This document shows, one piece after another, positions 45,426-53,371 of a stretch of DNA of 64,000 bases. Source of the DNA: DSSM01 sp964484125. GTDB lineage: Bacteria; Bacteroidota; Ignavibacteria; Tepidaquicellales; Tepidaquicellaceae. The stretch covers positions 132,701 through 196,700 of the forward strand of contig CAZAEK010000004.1 of the NCBI GenBank assembly GCA_964484125.1, in the 5' to 3' direction. Within the stretch, counting starts at the first letter, position 1. Every line of letters starts with the position of its first letter. The notes below the pieces were generated by a model. That model saw only the letters and a program-made list of their open reading frames with translations, was not told the DNA's origin and did not search any database. Both the position numbers and the translations under genes were made by a program.

Positions 45426-45560
45426 CTAAAAGTTGAATGTACTGCTTAGTGGGGCACTATCTTCCGTACCTGTGATTTGAAATATAGGAATATCAATATC
45501 TTCATAAATAATACTCAGATCTTTGACAGAAATCAGAAAAAAAATAAAATTCTTAATCAT
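45426..45560 (-). pseudogene. Possible relic of an alpha/beta-hydrolase-like gene
   Basis: On the minus strand an ATG-started frame of 44 codons reads MIKNFIFFLISVKDLSIIYE then DIDIPIFQITGTEDSAPLSS. The D(I/V)xxPxxxxTGTxDxxP pattern is the region around the catalytic Asp of alpha/beta hydrolases. The fragment is far too short for the fold, and the start looks like a fused chance signal. I infer the tail end of a deleted gene. Chance similarity is possible. Confidence 0.35.
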
Positions 45561-45566
45561 TAAAAT

Positions 45567-47468
45567 TTATTTTATTAGAACCATTTTTTTAGTCTCCGAA
45601 TAATTCCCTGAAGTCAACCGGTAAAAATATATTCCGCTTGTTAATCCTTCTGCATTAAATGATGCTTCATAGATTCCCGGTTTTAAATATTGGTTAACCA
45701 ATGTTGTAACTTCTTTTCCGAGAATGTCAAAAATTATTAATTCTGTATTGCCGGCATTTGAACATTGAAACTTTATAACCGTTGAATGATTAAAGGGGTT
45801 CGGATAATTCATAACATCATAATTCAAAGGTGCTTCGGAGTTTATTTCTTTTATTCCAATCGTTGAAAAATTATATGTAAGCGTTTTCATTACAGTTGGT
45901 GTTTTAGTTGCAGTACCATACATCGAAAGGAATTTTTGAACGTCAGGTGTTTGAGATGATGCAAGTCTTAACATTAATCTTGGTGATGCAGATTGATAAC
46001 ATACTTCAAAAGAAATGGAGTAATTTGTATTCGCATTTGCTGGGATTTTGTATGTTATAATATCTTTGCCTGTTCCCTGAGTACTTCCTTGTCTGTTGAA
46101 GTTTGTGTCAGTTGAAGCTGAACCGATAATAGCTGTTGTATCATAAGAGGGATGAGTATTTGTAAAACCTTTCGGAGGAATTCTGTTGTCTTTCTTATAT
46201 GATGCCGAGCGAAGCAAATCGTAAGTAACGTTGTTATTCACGTCTTGTAAAACACCTTCATATATCTGTACCTGATTTTGATTTGTTATTATCTGATAGT
46301 GCTCTTCGTATGTGGAATCCTGTCCGTCAATCTCTCCGTTTGAATTATATCCGCCTGATTCAAAAACAATGTTATTACCTGCATCTCTGACAGTTAAATG
46401 TATCCACATTCTCCTGAAAGGTATCCCCGTTGGTAATTTATGACCTGTTAAATTTTCAATTCCAAAATTGATATTTATAAAACCTCCTGAATATGTTGTA
46501 TAAGAGTTAATAAGTAATGTCGAATTTTTCAGGAAGTTATCAACATATGCAAGTGTTGTATCAAAATGATGCGGCGAAGCAGAGAGTTGAAGTGAATCTG
46601 CGTTATCTCTCATAATTTTTCCGACAAGTTTATTTGAACCGGGGAATATATGTTTCCAATAGGGAGAACGAAGAGTAGAAAGATTCGGAGGTATAGTTGA
46701 AATTATCTGTGATATTTGTGATGTAGGCATATGACAGTTTTGGCAATTAATTCCATATTGACCGTAAATACTGTTTTTCCATTCTAAATATGGAGTTTGT
46801 TCTGGGAAGTTACCTACAATCTGGCCGCTGTAGTTTACTGTTGGTGTAAATAATGTGTGGCAAGTAGAACATAGTTCGGATTTCCCTACATGGATGGAAT
46901 AAAGAGTCATATAATTTACAAAATTAATCATAGGACCCGTAAGAGGATTTTCATATGGTCCATAAATTTTTCTTTCTCCCGTTATAACATATCCACCGCT
47001 GTAACTTCCAGGCATTCCAAAGTTATCGCTTTTTATCTGATGGCAAACTGTACAGCTTACACCGTCATTAGCAAGTGGACTTTGTTTTAACTGATTCATT
47101 GTATATCCGGAATCTCCCATATGTACTGCCTGTTTCCAGCCCATCGGGGCATGACATTTTGTGCAGGTACTTTCAATAGTAAATTGGTAATTTGGAAGCT
47201 CATGGACTTCGTGCTCAACTACTGCTCTCCATAAAGGGTCTTTTGATGAATTACCCATCATTGCCGAACGCCAGTGTGTCGTAGGTGAAATATCAACTCC
47301 GTTTTCTGTCAATACAGTCCCGTTTGAAATATGACAAATCGCACAGTTTCCTGAACCCGAAAAAAGTGAAGATGTTTGTGTTGGAAGTGGAATTATATCT
47401 TCTCTTTTATTTCCGTATCCAGGGAAAAAGCTTAAAACCGTTAAGATTATTGTAATTAGCAAAGGCAT
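45567..47468 (-). CDS. Secreted pentaheme cytochrome c with T9SS tail
   Basis: 633 residues. The N-terminal signal is short (MPLLITIILTVLSFFPG). Five CxxCH heme sites start at C42, C102, C139, C200 and C242 (NCAICH, TCTKCH, SCTVCH, LCSTCH, NCQNCH), with more His (THW, EVHELP, SIHVGK) as possible distal ligands. This is the multiheme cytochrome_554/c3-like fold. Residues about 310-510 make a beta-sandwich region without hemes (LINFGIENLTGHKLPTG). The T9SS sorting domain ends the chain (MNYPNPFNHSTVIKF...FDILGKEV...KKMVLIK). Heme is attached in the periplasm before T9SS export, so this should be an outer-surface electron carrier. Its partner and acceptor are unknown. Confidence 0.87.
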   Translation of the reverse strand: MPLLITIILTVLSFFPGYGNKREDIIPLPTQTSSLFSGSGNCAICHISNGTVLTENGVDISPTTHWRSAMMGNSSKDPLWRAVVEHEVHELPNYQFTIESTCTKCHAPMGWKQAVHMGDSGYTMNQLKQSPLANDGVSCTVCHQIKSDNFGMPGSYSGGYVITGERKIYGPYENPLTGPMINFVNYMTLYSIHVGKSELCSTCHTLFTPTVNYSGQIVGNFPEQTPYLEWKNSIYGQYGINCQNCHMPTSQISQIISTIPPNLSTLRSPYWKHIFPGSNKLVGKIMRDNADSLQLSASPHHFDTTLAYVDNFLKNSTLLINSYTTYSGGFININFGIENLTGHKLPTGIPFRRMWIHLTVRDAGNNIVFESGGYNSNGEIDGQDSTYEEHYQIITNQNQVQIYEGVLQDVNNNVTYDLLRSASYKKDNRIPPKGFTNTHPSYDTTAIIGSASTDTNFNRQGSTQGTGKDIITYKIPANANTNYSISFEVCYQSASPRLMLRLASSQTPDVQKFLSMYGTATKTPTVMKTLTYNFSTIGIKEINSEAPLNYDVMNYPNPFNHSTVIKFQCSNAGNTELIIFDILGKEVTTLVNQYLKPGIYEASFNAEGLTSGIYFYRLTSGNYSETKKMVLIK

Positions 47469-47586
47469 ATTATAATATTTTATTTAATTGAATCATACAA
47501 ATTCTGTGCCATAAAATATAACAATATAATTCGTTAATATGAGTATATTAAAAACAAAATTGTCGCATAATTACAAAATTGATGAA

Positions 47587-47622
47587 AAAAAAGCTCCGCA
47601 TCTTTCGATACGGAGCTTTTTT
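47587..47622 (-). terminator. Terminator after the LamG gene
   Basis: AAAGCTCCG (47590-47598) and CGGAGCTTT (47611-47619) with further pairing inside (ATC/GAT around TTTC), A run on the left and T run on the right. It works on the minus strand for the gene at 47643-49982. Confidence 0.87.
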
Positions 47623-47642
47623 AATTTTAATATAAGTAATAT

Positions 47643-49982
47643 TTATTTTATTAATACCATTTTCTTTATGTCGGTGAAGTTGCCGGCAGTCATCTTGTAG
47701 AAATATGTTCCGCTTGAAAGTGATTTACCATCAAAAGTAATCTCATAAGTACCTGATTTCATATTTTGATTTAATAGTGTTGCAACTTCTTTTCCTAAAA
47801 TATCATATACTTTTATCATCACGTCATTATCTTTCGGTACCTGAATTCTGATAGTAGTTGTTGGATTAAACGGATTCGGATAGTTCTGTCCGAGACTGAA
47901 CTCACCTGGGGTATTTGTAGAAATATTTTCAATTGATGTGGTTAAATTATTAAATCTTAATCCCCAACCGAGAATTAATCCGGGATCACCTGCGACGTCA
48001 TCTGAAACTTCAAGAATCCAGTTGCCTTGCGTATTTGCTCCACCAAAATTACCCATTGTAACTTCAGGACCAGCAAGGTTAGAATATGGAGCAAAAAAAT
48101 CTGTATTTGTTACAATTGTAGAACCATCTCTGAATACTGTAAGGTAGCCATTATCTGAACTGCTGCCATTGTCAGTAGAAATTTCTCTTGTTGTGCCATT
48201 AGGTGCTCTTAGAGTTATATCAATATCATCTGTATAAGTTGACTGTATAGCAACAAACAGCTCAACTGAAGTAGCAGCAAGCGAAGTAGGTATATAGATA
48301 GTATCTTTAACTGTTGTATTATCAGGAACAGGTTTATTTGGAGTTCTCATATAGTAACTCTGAGGAAATGGGTTAGGTGAACCTTCACGGTTAATAACTG
48401 TAGGATGTGCGTTCCAGGAAGATAATAAAACACCTGTCGTAGTTTCGTTTGTATAAGCACTGAATCTGCAAGTGTTAGTACCACCCGTATTGAATGAACC
48501 GTCAATTCCGGAACCAGAACCGAAATTCAAAAGGTTTCCGTCAAAATTCCATGCTCCTGCTAATGATGAAGGCATTGAGGTTGCCCTGCATGAATTAAAC
48601 ATTTGGGTTTTTAATAAGCCCTGACTTAAAGCACTGCTCCATAATCTTACTTCATCGATATAACCGTTGAAATAACCGCTTGCAGAGTAATATTTCCCTA
48701 TAGTAGCCGGTGAAGAATTTGTTGGCATAGCGAGGTTAAAGGTTTGTTCATCATCAAGTTGTCCGTTGACATATAATCTTACAGTGAAATTTGGTCCGCC
48801 TGTCCACATTGCAGCTACGTGATACCATTTACCAGTTGTAAATGTTGTTGGTCCGTTGCTGATATAGTTATGGGCTCCAATATTCAATCCAAGTTTATTT
48901 CCGGCTGTTATATAGAAAGCAAATGAATGGTCTGAAAATGTTGTCCCTTTTGAAATTATACAATTCAGGGTGCTTGCGGTTGTGAGTTTTATCCATGCAT
49001 CCAATCCGCCTGAAACAGTCTGGTCGAAAATTGCTGCATCAGGAATTGTAACATAATCATTTGAACCACCATTTAATTTTAAAGCCAGGTTGTAAGGTAT
49101 AGGATTTCCAACAGGGGTATTATATATTGAAGTACTACCATTTCTATAATATAATGTTATATTCCCAAATGGGTCTGGAGAAAAACTTCCTGTATTGAAT
49201 GTCCATGAATTATTTATTCCGGTATAGCTATCTGCGGATGTGAGGGCATTGCCGGTATTAGCACCTGGAGCGTCTCCTAATCCAACGAATCTGTTGTCTC
49301 TGATTTGGTTTGCAGTTCTTACATTTGACCAGTATCTGATTTCGTCAATTTTACCAATGAACTGTGATGAAGTGTTAAATGCTTTTGAGAAACCAACAGT
49401 AAGTGAATCAGAGCTGAGATTCCATGAACCTGTACATGGAAGAGATAGACCGCTTTGTGCACCATTTACGTAAAATGAAAATGTATGATTACCGGGGGTC
49501 CCTGACCATGTAACAGCTACGTGAGTCCATTGACCGGTAGGGATTGGAGTACCACCTGTATTTTGTACCGGAACTGTTCCAAATCTTAAGAATAATACAT
49601 TACCAAATGTTGTAGAAATACCAAAGAAGAATCCGAGATTGGAAGCGTCACCTTTTGCAATAATAGCAGGGGCTGAACCACCACCGCCTTCCCAGTATAT
49701 CCATGCCTCAAGACTGCCGTCAAAGTTCTCCTGGGTTAGATTTCCGGCAGCTGCATATTGACCGGCTGTTAGAAGTAATGATGCATTCCTGTTGAAATAT
49801 CCATATTCATCGGTTTGCATTGGGTTGTTTTCAGTATTGCTTTTCAAACCTGAATTGCGTGCTTCAACATTGGAGTAATTACCGGTTGATTGTTTAGGTC
49901 CCGGTAAATCAGCTCTATCTTGTGCAAACAAATTTGCACTGATTAGAGTTGTTAAAAATAAAAAAACGAATAAGTAACGCAT
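47643..49982 (-). CDS. Secreted LamG x2 / P-domain protein with T9SS tail
   Basis: 779 residues with signal peptide. Two LamG/concanavalin-like lectin domains are visible at about 60-240 (LEAWIYWEGGGG, WTHVAVTWSG, GKIDEIRYWS) and 300-455 (LDAWIKL, WYHVAAMWTGG, GYIDEVRLWS). A proprotein-convertase-like P domain follows (about 575-690; DIDITLRAPNGT, GNWILEVSDDVAGDPG). The T9SS sorting domain ends the chain (LGQNYPNPFNPTTT...YDILGKEV...KKMVLIK). LamG domains commonly bind sugars or proteins; no catalytic site is seen. The ATG at 49982 has the strongest ribosome site in the window (AAAGGAGG, minus strand). Confidence 0.88.
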   Translation of the reverse strand: MRYLFVFLFLTTLISANLFAQDRADLPGPKQSTGNYSNVEARNSGLKSNTENNPMQTDEYGYFNRNASLLLTAGQYAAAGNLTQENFDGSLEAWIYWEGGGGSAPAIIAKGDASNLGFFFGISTTFGNVLFLRFGTVPVQNTGGTPIPTGQWTHVAVTWSGTPGNHTFSFYVNGAQSGLSLPCTGSWNLSSDSLTVGFSKAFNTSSQFIGKIDEIRYWSNVRTANQIRDNRFVGLGDAPGANTGNALTSADSYTGINNSWTFNTGSFSPDPFGNITLYYRNGSTSIYNTPVGNPIPYNLALKLNGGSNDYVTIPDAAIFDQTVSGGLDAWIKLTTASTLNCIISKGTTFSDHSFAFYITAGNKLGLNIGAHNYISNGPTTFTTGKWYHVAAMWTGGPNFTVRLYVNGQLDDEQTFNLAMPTNSSPATIGKYYSASGYFNGYIDEVRLWSSALSQGLLKTQMFNSCRATSMPSSLAGAWNFDGNLLNFGSGSGIDGSFNTGGTNTCRFSAYTNETTTGVLLSSWNAHPTVINREGSPNPFPQSYYMRTPNKPVPDNTTVKDTIYIPTSLAATSVELFVAIQSTYTDDIDITLRAPNGTTREISTDNGSSSDNGYLTVFRDGSTIVTNTDFFAPYSNLAGPEVTMGNFGGANTQGNWILEVSDDVAGDPGLILGWGLRFNNLTTSIENISTNTPGEFSLGQNYPNPFNPTTTIRIQVPKDNDVMIKVYDILGKEVATLLNQNMKSGTYEITFDGKSLSSGTYFYKMTAGNFTDIKKMVLIK

Positions 49983-50190
49983 TTTGACCTCCTTTAAGGT
50001 TTTTTTAGTTTAGAAAAATATTAAATTTATTATAAGATGATACAAATCTCTACCTTATGAATATCTTAAACTTTATTTCAAATATAAAAGTTCCAAAAAT
50101 ATTTAAAAACTAAATTTGTTATTTATCGGGAATAAATTCTATTATGTATATATAAAACCTGTAATAAAATACATATTTTTGCTTCCTTTA

Positions 50191-50243
50191 ATTGTATATA
50201 GACAATATTATTTAAAAAGTCAAGGAATAAATGTATATACAAT
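50191..50243. repeat. Inverted repeat, 10-bp arms
   Basis: ATTGTATATA (50191-50200) and TATATACAAT (50234-50243) are perfect complements 33 bases apart, and related ACAATATTATT and ACAATAATATT follow each arm. It lies in the divergent gap upstream of the LamG gene. It may be an operator pair; AT richness lowers certainty. Confidence 0.4.
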
Positions 50244-50313
50244 AATATTTTTATTGAACTTTTAAAATGTTAATAATTAAAAAAAATAAGTATAGAAATT
50301 TGATTCCTGATAA

Positions 50314-50412
50314 TTTGTAATTTATTATGAAAAAATTTATACTTTTTCATATTCAGGATTTTCAGGAGGAGGTGGAGATTCAGGGGGAGCCGGAGCAAGC
50401 GGGGATTATTAG
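50314..50412 (+). pseudogene. Relic of a Gly-rich protein tail
   Basis: The frame is open from 50314 to the TAG at 50410-50412 and ends FSYSGFSGGGGDSGGAGASG then DY. This Gly/Ser tail resembles the C termini of TPM/YgcG or DUF2207-type membrane proteins. The GC-rich codons stand out from AT-rich surroundings. A start codon in that frame is missing; a separate ATGAAAAAATTT at 50328 is in another frame. I infer the 3' scar of a deleted gene. Confidence 0.4.
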
Positions 50413-50470
50413 TTTTTGAACTAAGTTGAATGAAAATATGTTTTATTCAACAAAAATAAACTTATAAATT

Positions 50471-51364
50471 ATGAAACGAATCATTTCTTTTGCTTTATTT
50501 GCAGTTTTTATTTCTGCAAACTTCCTTATTGCGCAACCGGTTTCTATTGCACCTACAATAAGGGAAGGTGTTATTAACAGGTTAAGTCTTTTTTCAGAAG
50601 CTCCTGTTTATGACTATAATACAAATACATATAATTATGATGCAGTTTTGGTAATTATGAGAAAGGTTGATAACCGCCCTAAGAAAGGCGATGAGGGATA
50701 TGATGCTCTTAGTTATAAATGTTTTGCAGAAGCCAGATTTTACAACAGAGAAACAAAAAATCACATTTCTGTTGATTCCGTTGTTGTTAACGGTTTAAAA
50801 CTTACTCCAATGCAATTTGGTAATTCAAATTATTATTTCACACCGGATAATTATTTATACAACGTTCCGGCACTTTCTCCTGATATCAGATGGTTTGTTT
50901 ACGGAGCAGGTGCAGTCCCTGACTATAACGGAGAATCTCTTTCTCAGGTTTTGAAGTTCCCTGATTTTTATTATATCGATTCTTATAATGAATCCGCTGA
51001 GATAGGCGGAACCGGTGATTGGAGTATGTCAGTATCAAAGTGGTTTACCGGTTCTGGTTTTTCATTACAGAAACCGGATATGCTCAGGGGGTGGATTTTA
51101 TCACTTGCAAATTATCCTTCCTCTCCGCTTGCAAATTTTTCTCCTTTGATTAAAAGCGATAATGTAACATCTGAAAAATACACAGGAAAAGTTGAAGGTA
51201 TATATAATATTTTTGATGCTTCTGTTGTATTACCCGGACAGGGCTGTGCAGTAGTGAGAACTTATAAATTTTATCCTGTAAAGGTCAAATCAAATTCGGG
51301 TACAGAATATGATTGGCTTTTCATTATGGGAGTCGAATCAGAAGTACCTGTAGATTTTCGTTGA
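50471..51364 (+). CDS. Secreted protein of unknown function
   Basis: 297 residues with a signal peptide (MKRIISFALFAVFISANFLIAQ). I do not recognise a family. Beta-rich segments predominate (NYDAVLVIMRKVDN, CFAEARFYNRET, VDSVVVNGLKL, GDWSMSVSKWF), suggesting one or two Ig-like sandwiches, and DIRWFVYGAG and GQGCAVVRTYKFYPV may be core strands. There is no T9SS tail, so it is more likely periplasmic. It is not in an operon: a T9SS gene lies on the other strand upstream and a terminator follows. Confidence 0.7.
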   Translation: MKRIISFALFAVFISANFLIAQPVSIAPTIREGVINRLSLFSEAPVYDYNTNTYNYDAVLVIMRKVDNRPKKGDEGYDALSYKCFAEARFYNRETKNHISVDSVVVNGLKLTPMQFGNSNYYFTPDNYLYNVPALSPDIRWFVYGAGAVPDYNGESLSQVLKFPDFYYIDSYNESAEIGGTGDWSMSVSKWFTGSGFSLQKPDMLRGWILSLANYPSSPLANFSPLIKSDNVTSEKYTGKVEGIYNIFDASVVLPGQGCAVVRTYKFYPVKVKSNSGTEYDWLFIMGVESEVPVDFR

Positions 51365-51404
51365 TAATACATTTTTAATGGATTTAACATTAAATCAGAG
51401 TAAT

Positions 51405-51442
51405 TAAAAAAACGGCAGCCAAACCTGACTGCCGTTTTTTTT
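51405..51442. terminator. Bidirectional terminator
   Basis: AACGGCAG (51411-51418) and CTGCCGTT (51429-51436) around CCAAACCTGA, flanked by AAAAA and TTTTTT. It serves both the unknown secreted gene and the convergent T9SS gene. Confidence 0.9.
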
Positions 51443-51460
51443 AATATTAAATATAAAATC

Positions 51461-53254
51461 TTATTTTACAAGAATCATCTTTTTAACATCACTGAAGTTA
51501 CCTGAAGTTAATTTATAGAAATATACTCCCGAGGTAAGTTTTGTTGCATCGAATGTAACTTCATATTCACCGGCATTTGCATTTTGATTTACAAGAGTTG
51601 CGATTTCCTTTCCAAGTATATCGTAAACTTTCAAAGATACAAATTCATTTTTCGAAATTGAAAACTTTATTGTAGTTACCGGGTTAAAGGGATTTGGATA
51701 GTTTTGATTCAATGAATATTTTTCCGGGGTTGTCTGAGAGATAGGTTCAAATCCTGTTGTAAGATTGGAGCTGTTATACCATAAGTTTGTGGGTCCGTTA
51801 CCTGCGAATATTACTGCTCCGGCAGTATTGCCACCTCCGTAAACAAATCCTACTACTGAAGGTGCTAGTACTCCGGTAGAGAGGTTGACCCTTGATACTA
51901 ATGTTCTATTTGTAAAACCTGAACTTATATTTGAAGTGCTCATATAAAATACAGAATCAGGCCCTGTATCTTCAGAGCAATAAGCTAATCTGAAAGCACC
52001 TGCTTGCTGAACAGCTCCGTGTAATGTTGAGCGGTTTTCATTATTTGATAAAGTTGCTATAGCAACCCCTGTTGTCCAGTTTATTCCATTAGCAGCATAG
52101 GAATAATATATATTCTCATTTGATGATTCGTTAACTGTATATGAAACTGCCATTGCATTTGTTTTTCTGTTTACAGCAAGTGAACCTTCATACTCTGGTG
52201 AAGTAGTGTTTGCAGGGTTAAATTGCTTCCACGAAACATTTGTACCCCAGGCACCGATACTAATATATCTTAACCTTAAATTTTCATTTGATGGACTTAA
52301 ATTATTTGTCAACAATACATAAACGCTGTCAAAGTTGTAATTAATATCAAGTTCATAGTCATTATATGTTGAACGGGCAGTATCCTGAATCCATGTAGTT
52401 CCCCAGTTCGGAGAGTATGCTACAGGAACAAAACTTGTTACACCCGTTGTTGCATCAAGATTTGATGCCGCTATATACCAGTATGTATTAGCTGGTGACC
52501 AATCGTAAGCATCAGTACATATTGTAACGCCAACTACTCCTCTGCCGGATGCGGGAGTCCATACAGTTGCAGGAGAAAATCCTGACCCGTCAGTAAGCAT
52601 ATCTGCATAATATACAGTTCCCTGATATGGAGTAGTATTTGGAGCAATTGAAACTGTCATGCCAAATTTAAATCCGCCGATTGTATCAGCTAAAGCGAAA
52701 TCGAAATTATAATAATAATATCCAGAACCTGCAGCTATTGCCTGTATCTGTGTCCATGAGACCCCCTGGTTAGTAGAACGGAAAAAAATTAATGTGTCTT
52801 TTGTTCCGTTAAGTAATCCAACATACAGGTTACCTAATGTATCATTTTCAATTTTTACCATCCTTGAATATGCACGGGGATTTCCAGCGGAAGAGGTTCC
52901 TACGTTAAGCCCGAATATTTTGTTTTCACCGTTTGCCCAATCAGGCATATATCCAACCTCAACCGGATGTTTCATTGTAGCAACAAAGTAATTTCTGTCT
53001 TCCGGAAGTGGTTTTGGTTTTATAACGTTTCCATTTCCTGCATACTTAGTGTTGAGCTCATCCAGATATTTTTTAAATAATACCTGATTACCGGATTTTT
53101 TTGCTTCAGTAAGGTCATTGAGCAATTTTGAATAATCCGAATTATCAACGGTTTGTTGTATTTCCGGGTATGCTTCTCTCTTTATTTCATCAGCCGTTTG
53201 TGAGAACGAAATGACCGGAATAATTAAAAAAAACGCAATAAGTAGAACTTTCAT
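51461..53254 (-). CDS. Secreted beta-propeller-like protein with T9SS tail
   Basis: 597 residues: a signal peptide, a helical segment (about 20-75; KLLNDLTEAKKSGNQVLFKKY), then about 400 residues with Asp-box-like turns (FRSTNQGVSWTQ, SPNWGTTWIQD, YAANGINWTTG) and many short strands. This suggests a sialidase-like or BNR propeller without a visible catalytic set. The T9SS sorting domain ends it (LNQNYPNPFNPVTTI...YDILGKEI...KKMILVK). The minus-strand ATG has AAAGGAG upstream. The function is not known; similar proteins are abundant surface cargo in Ignavibacteria. It is divergent from typA. Confidence 0.83.
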   Translation of the reverse strand: MKVLLIAFFLIIPVISFSQTADEIKREAYPEIQQTVDNSDYSKLLNDLTEAKKSGNQVLFKKYLDELNTKYAGNGNVIKPKPLPEDRNYFVATMKHPVEVGYMPDWANGENKIFGLNVGTSSAGNPRAYSRMVKIENDTLGNLYVGLLNGTKDTLIFFRSTNQGVSWTQIQAIAAGSGYYYYNFDFALADTIGGFKFGMTVSIAPNTTPYQGTVYYADMLTDGSGFSPATVWTPASGRGVVGVTICTDAYDWSPANTYWYIAASNLDATTGVTSFVPVAYSPNWGTTWIQDTARSTYNDYELDINYNFDSVYVLLTNNLSPSNENLRLRYISIGAWGTNVSWKQFNPANTTSPEYEGSLAVNRKTNAMAVSYTVNESSNENIYYSYAANGINWTTGVAIATLSNNENRSTLHGAVQQAGAFRLAYCSEDTGPDSVFYMSTSNISSGFTNRTLVSRVNLSTGVLAPSVVGFVYGGGNTAGAVIFAGNGPTNLWYNSSNLTTGFEPISQTTPEKYSLNQNYPNPFNPVTTIKFSISKNEFVSLKVYDILGKEIATLVNQNANAGEYEVTFDATKLTSGVYFYKLTSGNFSDVKKMILVK

Positions 53255-53371
53255 TTTTTCTCCTTTGAGTTTAATTTGTTAATTATTAATACTAAATTTA
53301 ATAATTTATATTTCATAATACAACATAAATTATTTATTATTTATAATTACTTAATTTAATGAAAATCAATT

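Larger units (their letters stand above)
49983..50470. other. AT-rich intergenic region with inverted repeat and relic
   Basis: 488 bases between divergent genes. It holds the leader of the LamG gene, the inverted repeat at 50191-50243 and the Gly-rich relic at 50314-50412. The rest is AT-rich and I see no gene in it. Confidence 0.7.
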
